From CAZDKO01 sp964506075 [NCBI: uncultured bacterium] (GTDB lineage Bacteria; CAZDME01; JAYEMH01), in assembly GCA_964506075.1 (NCBI GenBank), contig CAZDKO010000007.1:1-56536 (forward strand): DNA of 56,536 nt, read 5' to 3'. Below, piece by piece: positions 16,749-25,481 of this stretch; within the stretch, counting starts at the first letter, position 1; each line of letters starts with the position of its first letter. Both the position numbers and the translations under genes were made by a program. A model generated the notes under the pieces. The model saw only the letters and a list, made by a program, of their open reading frames with translations. It was not told the DNA's origin and made no database searches.

Positions 16749-18314
16749 TTACCAATAACCTGTCTTTTTTATTCTCTCCTGGGTTTCCTCATCTATGTAG
16801 GGACGAAAATCGCTTGCTACTTTATAATCAGGTAAAGATTTGGCATGCTCTTCCATTATATAATTTAGTTTCGTATACACTTCCGGATAAAAATAAGATA
16901 CATCGCGAAGTTCCTGCGGATCTTCTGTAAGATGATATAATTTCCCTCTCGTCAGCTTTTTTTTAATCAATTTCCACTCTTCTGAACGTATATATTGAGC
17001 TTCAGGACTCTGTCCATATATATATTTATGCAGAGCTTTATTTTTTTTCTCCCGGATTAAAGGGAGCAGGCTTTTCCCCTGGACGTAATGAGGAACTTTT
17101 ATTCCTGTTATTTCCAAAACAGTCGGCATAATATCGATATTCTGAACGAGTGTTTTTATCCTTCGATATCTTTTGGTATAAGGAATTTTTATTATTAAAG
17201 GCACATGTATTAATTCATCGTGTAACTGAAAACCATGGCCTGAGTAACCATGTTCACCAAATGCCTCTCCGTGCTCAGCAGTAATAACGAGCAATGTTTT
17301 ATCATATATCTTCAGCGCCTTGAGTTCAGAGATCAGGGCTTTGATTAACATTTGGTCAATGTCTAAAATGCAGGTATCATATAAAGATTTTAAGTAATCA
17401 ACATTATTTCCATCTTCCCGCTTCAGCCGCGAAAAATACATCCCCATTATTATCCCGTCTATTTCATCTTTCTTTTCTTTTGGTATTAATCTTTCTATTT
17501 CAATAGGTTTATCGAAAGCATATTCTCCATTAAATAACTCTTTATTAGCCAGAATAGATTCCTGGCTAATAATACCGTAAAAAGAATTCCCGGGACGAGA
17601 ATTTGCTAACTCCAACAACACGGAGTAGCGTATCTTTTCATATTCTTTATGACTATCAATATTTTTATCTTTTTTGCCTTTTAAAAATTTATCTTTATGC
17701 CAAAATAGCGGCACATAAGGTGCATGGACATGAAGAGCGTCAATAGCTAAAAAGAATTTGTTGTCTTTATTTTCTTCAATCCAGAGAAATATCTTTTCTC
17801 TCCCGTTGAGTTCTTGTGGCTCTAAGTTTCCCAGATAATTAAATCCGCGTCCAAAACCTGCCTTTACGTCCAGGTGGGGGAAAGAAAGCTTGGAAAACCA
17901 AGCGGTGGTATATCCGTGAATATTTAAAATTTCTGCTATCGTCTGAATATCGGGAGACAGTTTATCCTTCAAAGGATAAAATACACCGTGAGACGCTGGA
18001 TAAAGAGAATTCATAAGCGACATCATACTAGCGAAAGTATAACCGGCCTGGGTATAAGTATTTTCAAAAACACAAGATTCCCTGGCTAATTTATCTATAG
18101 CAGGCGTAGTTTTACGGTAATAACCGTAACAATTAACATGGTCAGCCCTTAGGCAATTAATTGTAATTAGAATAATATTACAATCATCAACCGGTCTCTG
18201 ATATCCGGGGGTTCCCGTTTCTATCGTTGATATATTTCTATAATAAAATATCAACGCGGCTAAAACACAAACCAAGATCACATCCTTAATTAATATAAAA
18301 TAGGTCTTCTTCAT
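16749..18314 (-). CDS. sulfatase-superfamily protein, paralogue 3 (Asp to Asn and Asp to Glu at metal site)
   Basis: The 521-residue paralogue has one transmembrane segment at about 6-25. The first metal Asp is Asn53 in LITINCLRAD. The second is Glu347 in TAEHGEAFGEHG, with His348 kept. Thr93 (TFASMMSLMNSLYP) sits at the nucleophile position, and the usual T before SLYP is Asn. The start at 18314 follows the stop of paralogue 4 by a few bases; an upstream frame start at 18380 would overlap paralogue 4's conserved end. Reduced or absent activity is likely but unproven. Confidence 0.75.
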   Translation of the reverse strand: MKKTYFILIKDVILVCVLAALIFYYRNISTIETGTPGYQRPVDDCNIILITINCLRADHVNCYGYYRKTTPAIDKLARESCVFENTYTQAGYTFASMMSLMNSLYPASHGVFYPLKDKLSPDIQTIAEILNIHGYTTAWFSKLSFPHLDVKAGFGRGFNYLGNLEPQELNGREKIFLWIEENKDNKFFLAIDALHVHAPYVPLFWHKDKFLKGKKDKNIDSHKEYEKIRYSVLLELANSRPGNSFYGIISQESILANKELFNGEYAFDKPIEIERLIPKEKKDEIDGIIMGMYFSRLKREDGNNVDYLKSLYDTCILDIDQMLIKALISELKALKIYDKTLLVITAEHGEAFGEHGYSGHGFQLHDELIHVPLIIKIPYTKRYRRIKTLVQNIDIMPTVLEITGIKVPHYVQGKSLLPLIREKKNKALHKYIYGQSPEAQYIRSEEWKLIKKKLTRGKLYHLTEDPQELRDVSYFYPEVYTKLNYIMEEHAKSLPDYKVASDFRPYIDEETQERIKKTGYW

Positions 18315-18321
18315 TTTTTTA

Positions 18322-19887
18322 TTACCAGTATCCCGTCTTTTTGATTCTTTCCCGCGTCGCTTCATCAATTTCAGGAGCAAAAGGATATTCCCTGTCTATA
18401 TAAGAAGAGAGCGTTTTTTCCCATTTTCTGAATTCAGATTCAAGTTTTAAAGCAACATCTTTCCTTTCTTCATAAATATTATGCTCTTCCTTTGGATCTG
18501 AAACAAGATGATATAATTCCTTTGATTCTATACCTTCTTTTTCTCTTGGTAAAATCAATTTCCACTCCTTTGAACGTATAGCACAGAACATTATAGACTG
18601 TCCAAAAACATATTCACGGATGGATAAATTATTCTTTCCGGTAATAAGATTAATCAAGCTTTTGCCCTGAATCTGGCGGGGTCTCGGTATGCCGACTAAA
18701 TCTAAAACTGTCGGCATAACGTCAACTGTCTGGGTTAATTCCTGAATCCGCCGGCCTTTTATCCGCGGAATCCTGATAATCAGAGGCACGTGAGCAACTT
18801 CTTCGTATAATTTGGAGGGGTGGCTAAATGCATAGTGTTCGCCAAAAGCTTCACCGTGAGTACCGCAAAAAATTATTATCGTCTTATCATAAAGTTTCAA
18901 TTGCTTCAGTTTTTCAATTAAAGGGCCTATTATCTCAGTATCAAACTCTAAAATTGTAGCGTCGTATAAACTTTCTAATTGTTTGACAGCGTCTCTATCT
19001 TCGGCCCTAATCTTAGACCAGTAAACCCTATCCCTGATACAAGCCCACCGATAGACATTCTTATCCTTCTCTTTAAGCACAGTTAAAATTTGCTCAAGTT
19101 TAGTCTGGTCAAAATCTCCCCGAAACAGACCTTTGGCGATAAATTCAGCGGTTAGCTCTTCCCTTAATAATTTCCAGATATCTCCTTCCCGGCGGGATAA
19201 CGCCTCCTTAATAGCTTCAAACGTTACTTTATTGAGTTGCTCCTTTGACTCTATTATTTTATCATTTTGCCGGGTTGTAAATTTTTCTTTATATAATAAA
19301 GAAGGCGTGTAAGGAGCATGAACGTAAAAACTATGAAAACCCAGAAAAAATTTTTTATTTTTGTTGTTCTCCAGCCAGTCCAATATAATTATTCTCCCTG
19401 TTTTTAAATCAGAGGGGAAAAAGCTTATGGTTTCAAATCCCTGCCCGACACCGATCGCCGGGTCTAATTGCGGTTCATCTTTTGTTCCAAACCAGGCCGT
19501 CTTATAACCGTACATCTGAAGAATCTGGGCCAGGGTCTGAACGTCAGGAGAAAGTTTATCTTTACCTACGTAAAAAACCCCGTGAGAAGCCGGATACAAA
19601 GAGGTAATCAGAGACATAAAACTGGTAATGGTCCAGGCGTTAGGCGTAAAATTATTCATAAAAACAATAGATTCCCGGGCCATTTTATCCAGATTAGGTG
19701 AAGTCTCCCTGAAATATCCGTAACAACTCAGGTGGTCCGCTCTTAAGGGGACAACGTGAATCAGGATAATATTACAATTTTGGTAAGACGGCTTTCTTCC
19801 CAGGTTCTTAAATATTATGAACCCGCCGATTAAAAAAACAGCTAATAACAGCCCGGTGAAAATTCTTTTTAAAAAAGGAAATTCCAT
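18322..19887 (-). CDS. sulfatase-superfamily protein, paralogue 4 (both metal Asp residues lost)
   Basis: The 521-residue membrane-anchored paralogue starts MEFPFLKR, with a transmembrane stretch at about 9-27. The first metal position is Val46 in LIHVVPLRAD and the second is Thr343 in CGTHGEAFGEH. Only His344 remains of that pair. Thr86 (TITSFMSLITSLYP) is at the nucleophile position. With both Asp ligands gone it should not bind metal in the normal way, so it is a probable pseudoenzyme. The overall fold motifs (RADHLSCYGY, HAPY, VPLIIRIP, KKTGYW) are preserved. Confidence 0.75.
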   Translation of the reverse strand: MEFPFLKRIFTGLLLAVFLIGGFIIFKNLGRKPSYQNCNIILIHVVPLRADHLSCYGYFRETSPNLDKMARESIVFMNNFTPNAWTITSFMSLITSLYPASHGVFYVGKDKLSPDVQTLAQILQMYGYKTAWFGTKDEPQLDPAIGVGQGFETISFFPSDLKTGRIIILDWLENNKNKKFFLGFHSFYVHAPYTPSLLYKEKFTTRQNDKIIESKEQLNKVTFEAIKEALSRREGDIWKLLREELTAEFIAKGLFRGDFDQTKLEQILTVLKEKDKNVYRWACIRDRVYWSKIRAEDRDAVKQLESLYDATILEFDTEIIGPLIEKLKQLKLYDKTIIIFCGTHGEAFGEHYAFSHPSKLYEEVAHVPLIIRIPRIKGRRIQELTQTVDVMPTVLDLVGIPRPRQIQGKSLINLITGKNNLSIREYVFGQSIMFCAIRSKEWKLILPREKEGIESKELYHLVSDPKEEHNIYEERKDVALKLESEFRKWEKTLSSYIDREYPFAPEIDEATRERIKKTGYW

Positions 19888-19935
19888 TTGTTGTATTATT
19901 CAGTTAACACGTTATTAAAACCTGGGTTCCAAATT

Positions 19936-21516
19936 TTACCAATATCCCGTTTTTCGTATTCTCTCCTGTGCCGCTTCGTCAACCTCGGGTGAAAAAGGAT
20001 ATTCCCGGTCGACATATGAAGGCAAAGTCTCTTCCCATTTTTTCAGTTCTCTTTCCAGTTCGGAAGCGACGTCCTTTCTTTCTTTATAAAGATTATGCTT
20101 TTCCCCCGGGTCTGAAATAAGATGGTATAATTCTTTCGTGCCGGCTTCTTCATGGAGCAAAATGAGTTTCCATTCCTTGGAACGAATGGAAGAGGCGTAT
20201 ATTGTCCGGCCATAAATATAGTCATGAAGAGGCTTAGTTACTTCTTTACCGACCATAAATTCCTTTAGGCTCCTACCCTGGGCATAAGAAGGTATAGGTA
20301 TTCCCAGCAAGTCTAAAATTGTCGGCAAAATGTCAACCGTACTGGTTAATTCCTGAATCCGTTTTTCTTTTCTTATCCCGGGAATCTTAATTATAAGAGG
20401 AACACGGATTAATTCGTCATACAGTCTAAGACCATGACCGAATTGGCCGTGGTCAAAGAATTCCTGCCCATGGGAAGAACAAAAGATAATGACCGTGTTA
20501 TCATAAAGAGAAAGCTGCTTGAGTTTTTTAATCAGAGGTTTAATAATCTCCGTGTCAAGAGTCAAAAGCTGTGTATTGTACAAGCATTCTCCATATTTAA
20601 CCGCCCTGATATCCTCTTTAAGTTTGGATACATGAACCCGAATTTCCATACTATCAATCGCGTAGCTTTTATATTTAGAAGCCATGAATGACCGGTAGCG
20701 ATGAAATTTATCCGGCGTGTAATCCCCCTGAAAGGAATTTTTGAATACCGGTTCGTTGATTAATTGTTTATCTAATATTTTCCAAGCATTATCCTCGGGG
20801 TTTAATAAAGCTTCTTTTATACGTTTGAATATCGCCTTCTGGAACTCCTCTTGAGATTCTATAACTTCGAGTCCTTCTGGTTTCTCTTTGATAAATTTAT
20901 CCAAGTATTTCTTCCTGTATTGAGTCTCCATATAATATGGGGCGTGTAAATCAGATGAGCTTAAAACAACAAAAAATTTTCTGTTTTTATTCTGCTTTAG
21001 CCAGCTTATAAAATTTTCTCTTAATTCAGACAAATTATCGCTATAGCTTATTTTAGCAAATCCCCGGTCGCCTGTTCCTTCCATAAAAAGAAATTTTTTA
21101 TCGGCGAACCAGGCATTGTTATATCCGTATTTTTTAAGAATTTCGCCTAAAGTTTCGATAGAAAAAGAAAGTTTATCTTTATCTACATAAAACACCCCGT
21201 GTGAAGCCGGATATAAAGAGCACATAATTGACGTAAAAGCGGTAAGCGTAAGCGTGTTGGGAGAAAAATTATTATAAAAAACGGCTGAATCTTTAGCCAG
21301 CTTATCTATACCGGGAGAGGTATTCTGGGTGTATCCGTAACAACCGAGATGGTCTGCCCTTAAAGGATAAAAATGAACCATAACCACGTTGTAATCTTTA
21401 TGTAGTTTTAAAGGTTTTTGAAACTTATCATGAAATCTATTCAGTATTTTAACCCCGATTAATAAACAAACAACGACTATCCCGATAAATATCAAAATTT
21501 GCCGCCTAAATTTCAT
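19936..21516 (-). CDS. sulfatase-superfamily protein, paralogue 5 (both metal Asp residues lost)
   Basis: The 526-residue membrane-anchored paralogue is first in transcription order. The first metal position is Tyr50 in MVHFYPLRAD and the second is Ser348 in CSSHGQEFFDHG, so even the GEHG segment is altered to FDHG. Thr90 (TLTAFTSIMCSLYP) aligns with the nucleophile. This is the most degenerate active site of the five, yet the frame, the transmembrane anchor and the C-terminal RKTGYW are intact. That argues for a retained non-catalytic role such as binding. It starts 28 bases after the recG stop, so read-through from recG is possible. Confidence 0.75.
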   Translation of the reverse strand: MKFRRQILIFIGIVVVCLLIGVKILNRFHDKFQKPLKLHKDYNVVMVHFYPLRADHLGCYGYTQNTSPGIDKLAKDSAVFYNNFSPNTLTLTAFTSIMCSLYPASHGVFYVDKDKLSFSIETLGEILKKYGYNNAWFADKKFLFMEGTGDRGFAKISYSDNLSELRENFISWLKQNKNRKFFVVLSSSDLHAPYYMETQYRKKYLDKFIKEKPEGLEVIESQEEFQKAIFKRIKEALLNPEDNAWKILDKQLINEPVFKNSFQGDYTPDKFHRYRSFMASKYKSYAIDSMEIRVHVSKLKEDIRAVKYGECLYNTQLLTLDTEIIKPLIKKLKQLSLYDNTVIIFCSSHGQEFFDHGQFGHGLRLYDELIRVPLIIKIPGIRKEKRIQELTSTVDILPTILDLLGIPIPSYAQGRSLKEFMVGKEVTKPLHDYIYGRTIYASSIRSKEWKLILLHEEAGTKELYHLISDPGEKHNLYKERKDVASELERELKKWEETLPSYVDREYPFSPEVDEAAQERIRKTGYW

Positions 21517-21543
21517 ATTCCGCTTTCCTATTGAGTCGTTACA

Positions 21544-23910
21544 TTAACTAACAGAAATCAGCTTAAGTTTATTTTTGAATTTTTCCCTCAAACTTTTCCC
21601 TAACAACTGATGTTCCGGAAAAGATAAGGCCGGGTCTTCTTTTATCAGCTTAAAAGCAGTCTCTCTGGCTTGCTCCAATATTTTTAAATCTGAAACGATA
21701 TTACCAATTCTAAATTCAGGTAGCCCGTGCTGGCGGGTACCCAAAAATTCACCCGGGCCGCGCATACCTAAGTCTTCTTCCGCAATTTTAAATCCGTCAG
21801 TTGTCTCCGTCATCACTTGAAGCCTCCGGCGGCTCAGTTCATCTGAAGAATCAGAAAACAGAATACAATATGAAGGGAACTCCCCTCGTCCTATCCTCCC
21901 TCTTAACTGATGAAGCTGGGCTAAACCGAAACGCTGGGCTTCTTCAATAACCATAACCGTCACGTTAGAAATATCAATGCCGACTTCTATGACGGTGGTA
22001 GAAACCAGAATGTCAATTTTTTTATCCCGGAAATTTCTCATTATTTTTTCCTTTTCATCTCTTTTTACCCGCCCGTGTAACAGGGCTATTTTCAGGTCAG
22101 GAAAAACCTCGTTCTGTAAAAGAGCGGCTCCGTCTTCAGCGGCTTTTAAATCAAGCTTCTCTGACCTTTTAATTAACGGGTAAACCACGTAAGCCTGATG
22201 CCCGGCGGAAACTTCTTCCTTTATAAACTTATAAACCCCGCTTCTCTGTTTTGAATTCAGCCAATAAGTAGTGATGGGTTTCCGGCCGGCCGGAAGAGAA
22301 CCAATCGTAGAGATATCTAAATCTCCGTAAACAGTTAAAGACAAAGTCCTGGGGATTGGCGTAGCCGTCATTATCAAAATATCCGGATTTAAGCCTTTAG
22401 CTTTCAGCGCCGCTCTCTGTAAGACGCCGAAACGATGCTGCTCATCTATAACTACCAGACCCAATTTTTGAAAATGAACCCCTTCTTCAAGAAGAGCGTG
22501 CGTCCCGATAACAATCTGGACATCTCCGTCTTTTACCTCTTTAAGGACTTTATTTTTTGCTTTCTTTGGCATATTCCCGATTAAAAAATCAACCTGAATT
22601 TCCAGCGGAATTAAAAATTTCTGTAAAGTTAAATAGTGCTGTTCAGCTAAAATTTCCGTCGGGACCATAATTACACCCTGATAACCATTCTCTATGGTTA
22701 CCAGAAGAGCTATTATAGCCACCACTGTTTTTCCCGCTCCGACTTCTCCTTGAAGTAATCGGTTCATTATTTTATGACTATCCATATCCTTTCTGATTTC
22801 CTCAACCGCCTTTTTTTGGTCCCCGGTCAATTCAAAGGGTAAACTTTCCAGGAATTTCTTTACCAGTTGCCCCCCTCCGCCCTGTTTTATTCCCCCGGAG
22901 CTTTCTTTCCGCCCGCCTTTATTGATAGCCAGGACTAATTGTAAATAAAAGAATTCTTCAAAAACCAGACGCCGGCGCGCTTCGTTTTGACCGGCACTAT
23001 CCGAAGGAAAATGAATTTCCCGTATTGTATCCCGAAGATTCCTGAATTCATACTCTTTGAGTAAATAGTCAGGTAAAGGGTCAACTAAAAATGGCAGAAA
23101 TTCATCCAAGGCATTCTTCATTACCTGCCTGATAATACGCTGGTTTAATTTTTCAGTTGCCGGATAGATAGGAACAATTCTTCCCACGTGAAGTAAATCC
23201 TCTTCGCTTCCGCTTAAGATTTCATAAGCCGGGTTGGCCATTTGAAGAATCCCGAACCGTTCCACTTTGCCGCTTATAATAATTTTAGTGCCTATCGGCA
23301 TAATGTTTTTTAAATAAGGCTGATTAAACCAGGTGGCATAAATAATTCCTGTTCCGTCTCCAACAGCCATTTTTAATATGGAAAGATTCCGGCGGACCTT
23401 TTTAACCTCCAGGGCTAAAATCTGTCCTCTAATTGTCTGAATTTCTCCTAAATTCAACGTTGAAATGGTTTTCATCTGGCTGCGGTCTTCATAACGCCGG
23501 GGAAAATAATATAACAAATCTTTGACTGAATTCACCCTTAACTTTTTGAATAATTTAGCCCTTTCCGGCCCGACTTTTTTAACGTATTGAACCGGCGATT
23601 CAATCCCGAAATAATTAATATGGGAAAAAGAAACTTTTTTAAAAGTTTCTATCAGTTTAAAAACTTTTTGACATTTTTTAATCCTATCCGCTTTAGACAC
23701 CTCGGAATAATCATTAAGGATATCAACGATCGGTTTAATGATATTATGATAATCGCGGGGGGACAATCCTTTTAGAGACTCTTCCTGCCAAATTTTAAGG
23801 TAAGATGAAAGCCCTTTGGTGACGGCCCGGTCACGATAATCTAATTTCTTTTCTAAAAGAAGCGGTTTTTTAAAATCTGCCAAAGCTTCTTCTACGCTGG
23901 ATATTTTCAT
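21544..23910 (-). CDS. recG: ATP-dependent DNA helicase RecG
   Basis: The 788-residue protein remodels stalled replication forks and Holliday junctions. The wedge domain begins at GPERAKLFKKL (114-124). The superfamily 2 helicase motifs are all visible: GEVGAGKT (Walker A), the DEQH box in VVIDEQHRFG, TATPIPRTLS and QLRGRIGRG. About 100 residues precede the wedge, longer than in short RecG forms but seen in several phyla. No strong ribosome-binding site is seen at the ATG. The sulfatase-like array follows closely on the same strand. Confidence 0.95.
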   Translation of the reverse strand: MKISSVEEALADFKKPLLLEKKLDYRDRAVTKGLSSYLKIWQEESLKGLSPRDYHNIIKPIVDILNDYSEVSKADRIKKCQKVFKLIETFKKVSFSHINYFGIESPVQYVKKVGPERAKLFKKLRVNSVKDLLYYFPRRYEDRSQMKTISTLNLGEIQTIRGQILALEVKKVRRNLSILKMAVGDGTGIIYATWFNQPYLKNIMPIGTKIIISGKVERFGILQMANPAYEILSGSEEDLLHVGRIVPIYPATEKLNQRIIRQVMKNALDEFLPFLVDPLPDYLLKEYEFRNLRDTIREIHFPSDSAGQNEARRRLVFEEFFYLQLVLAINKGGRKESSGGIKQGGGGQLVKKFLESLPFELTGDQKKAVEEIRKDMDSHKIMNRLLQGEVGAGKTVVAIIALLVTIENGYQGVIMVPTEILAEQHYLTLQKFLIPLEIQVDFLIGNMPKKAKNKVLKEVKDGDVQIVIGTHALLEEGVHFQKLGLVVIDEQHRFGVLQRAALKAKGLNPDILIMTATPIPRTLSLTVYGDLDISTIGSLPAGRKPITTYWLNSKQRSGVYKFIKEEVSAGHQAYVVYPLIKRSEKLDLKAAEDGAALLQNEVFPDLKIALLHGRVKRDEKEKIMRNFRDKKIDILVSTTVIEVGIDISNVTVMVIEEAQRFGLAQLHQLRGRIGRGEFPSYCILFSDSSDELSRRRLQVMTETTDGFKIAEEDLGMRGPGEFLGTRQHGLPEFRIGNIVSDLKILEQARETAFKLIKEDPALSFPEHQLLGKSLREKFKNKLKLISVS

Positions 23911-23930
23911 TTTTATTTTACCGATTAGAA

Positions 23931-24110
23931 CTAAGGATTAAGAATTCAGACGTTCGCTCCGCTCACTTTAAGAATTAAGTAATTACTTCTTAATCTTATT
24001 ACTTAATCCTGAATTCTTACTACTTAATTCTACGGCATACGGACGACGGTATACGAATTACTTACTTCTTAATCCTTACCACTTACCACTTAATTCTTAC
24101 GACTTAATTT
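23931..24110. repeat. intergenic repeat region between recG and amrS (family A)
   Basis: This is low-complexity sequence made of variants of TTAAGAATTAAGTA and CTTACTACTTAATCC on both strands. It also has a CGTTCGCTCCGCTCAC block and a CGGCATACGG / CGGTATACG block. The same units recur at 28101-28306 and 35731-36085. The opposite-facing copies can pair into long hairpins. No gene is seen in it. Confidence 0.7.
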
Positions 24111-24123
24111 AACCACCAACAAC

Positions 24124-25134
24124 TCACCACACCCCGGCTTGCAAAGCATCACAATCCGGACATTTTCCCTTTATCATCCGATTTTTAAGAATCTGAAAAC
24201 CATAACGCTGGATTAATAATTTACCACAATTGTAACAAAAGGTATTTTCTCCCTCTTCTCCAATAATGTTACCACAATATACGTAATGAAGTCCCGTATT
24301 GCGGCCTATTTCTCTGGCTTTTTTTATCGTTTCAACCGGGGTAAGGTGGAGGTGACTTAATTTATATACCGGATAAAATTGGGTGACGTGCCAGGGCGTT
24401 TCCGCTCCCAATTCTTTATAAATAAAGCGGGCAATATCTCTTAATTCCGTTTCAGAATCATTTAGCGTGGGAATAATAAGAGTGGTTACCTCAACCCAGA
24501 TTTTATTTTTTTTCATAAGTTTGAGGGTTTCCAGCACCGGCTTTAAACGGGCATTACAAATTTTTTTATAGAAAGCATCTTGAAAAGATTTTAAATCAAC
24601 ATTAGCCGCATCAAGATAACCCTGACCGGCCTGGAGAGCTTCAGGAGTCATATATCCATTGGTAACAAAGGTATTTTTAAAACCGGCTTCTTTAGCCAGG
24701 AGAGCAGTATCATAAGTAAATTCCAGAAAAATGGTCGGTTCGGTATAGGTATAAGAAATACTCTGGCAACCGGAGTCCCCGGCTTGCTTGACTACTTCCG
24801 AGGGTTGAACGTTTTCACCTATGATTTCTTGATTCAGGTAAGGGAATTGAGAAATATCGGCATTCTGGCAATGGAAACAGCGGAAATTACAGCCGACCGA
24901 AGCTATAGAATAAGCTAAAGAGCCGGGCAGAAAATGAAATAAGGGTTTCTTTTCTATGGGGTCAACATGTTGAGCAATCAACCGACCATAGACTAAACTA
25001 TAAAGTTTTCCCTGACGATTTTCTCTTACGCCACACAATCCCCTTTTACCGGGTAAAATAAGGCAGCGGTGATTACAAAGAAAACAACGCACCGTATTAT
25101 TATCTAAACTATGATAAAAACTGGCTTCTTTCAT
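24124..25134 (-). CDS. amrS: AmmeMemoRadiSam-type radical SAM enzyme (AmrS / PFL-activase-like)
   Basis: The 336-residue protein has the CX3CX2C radical SAM motif at Cys82, Cys86 and Cys89 (CNFRCFHC). Upstream Cys residues (17, 20, 24, 34) lie in the conserved CNHRC and GLCGVRENR region. A C-terminal zinc-ribbon-like part has CYNCGK and CPDC. The N-terminal and C-terminal cysteine pairs are typical of the AmrS family, often annotated as pyruvate formate-lyase activating enzyme homologues. The partner AmrA/AmrB genes are not in the window. It is transcribed divergently from rpmB. Confidence 0.85.
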   Translation of the reverse strand: MKEASFYHSLDNNTVRCFLCNHRCLILPGKRGLCGVRENRQGKLYSLVYGRLIAQHVDPIEKKPLFHFLPGSLAYSIASVGCNFRCFHCQNADISQFPYLNQEIIGENVQPSEVVKQAGDSGCQSISYTYTEPTIFLEFTYDTALLAKEAGFKNTFVTNGYMTPEALQAGQGYLDAANVDLKSFQDAFYKKICNARLKPVLETLKLMKKNKIWVEVTTLIIPTLNDSETELRDIARFIYKELGAETPWHVTQFYPVYKLSHLHLTPVETIKKAREIGRNTGLHYVYCGNIIGEEGENTFCYNCGKLLIQRYGFQILKNRMIKGKCPDCDALQAGVW

Positions 25135-25190
25135 TTCTATATATAAATATAAAAAAATATTAGTACGTCACGGGAGGATAAATAATCTTC

Positions 25191-25219
25191 TTGCTAAAAA
25201 TCTTTCAATATGATATATT
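25191..25219 (+). promoter_or_regulatory. promoter of rpmB
   Basis: TTGCTA, a 17-base spacer and TATATT precede rpmB by about 60 bases. A TATTAT two bases further on is an alternative -10. Confidence 0.55.
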
Positions 25220-25220
25220 A

Positions 25221-25250
25221 TAGCTCCTAAAATGTAATATGCAAGAGCTA
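25221..25250. promoter_or_regulatory. dyad at the rpmB transcription start
   Basis: TAGCTC and GAGCTA form a perfect 6-base inverted repeat with an 18-base gap. The left arm covers the predicted transcription start, so it may be an operator half-site pair rather than an RNA hairpin. Function is inferred. Confidence 0.3.
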
Positions 25251-25277
25251 AGTGTTAAATTTTAAAGGAGATATATA

Positions 25278-25463
25278 ATGGCTAGAGTTTGTGAGATCTG
25301 CGGTAAAAAACCAATGGTTGGGAATCGAGTCAGTCACGCCAAAAATAGAACCAAAAGACGCTGGCTACCCAATTTAAGAACGGCTAAATTAACTTATCAA
25401 GGGTCTACCCGTTATTATAAAATCTGTATGCGCTGTCTGAGAACCTTCCAGAAAAATGCCTAA
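25278..25463 (+). CDS. rpmB: 50S ribosomal protein L28
   Basis: The 61-residue protein matches bacterial L28: [20 protein letters not shown] at the start and [12 protein letters not shown] in the middle. Two CxxC pairs (Cys5/Cys8 and Cys50/Cys53) make it the zinc-binding C-plus form. AAAGGAG lies 8 bases before the ATG. It is a lone plus-strand gene between amrS and the convergent recJ. Confidence 0.97.
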   Translation: MARVCEICGKKPMVGNRVSHAKNRTKRRWLPNLRTAKLTYQGSTRYYKICMRCLRTFQKNA

Positions 25464-25481
25464 AGAAGTAAGATTTATATT

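Noticed and set aside
13548-21516. Calling the five paralogues ordinary formylglycine sulfatases
   Set aside because: None has the C/S-x-P-x-R motif; Thr stands at that position in all five, and four of five lack metal Asp residues.
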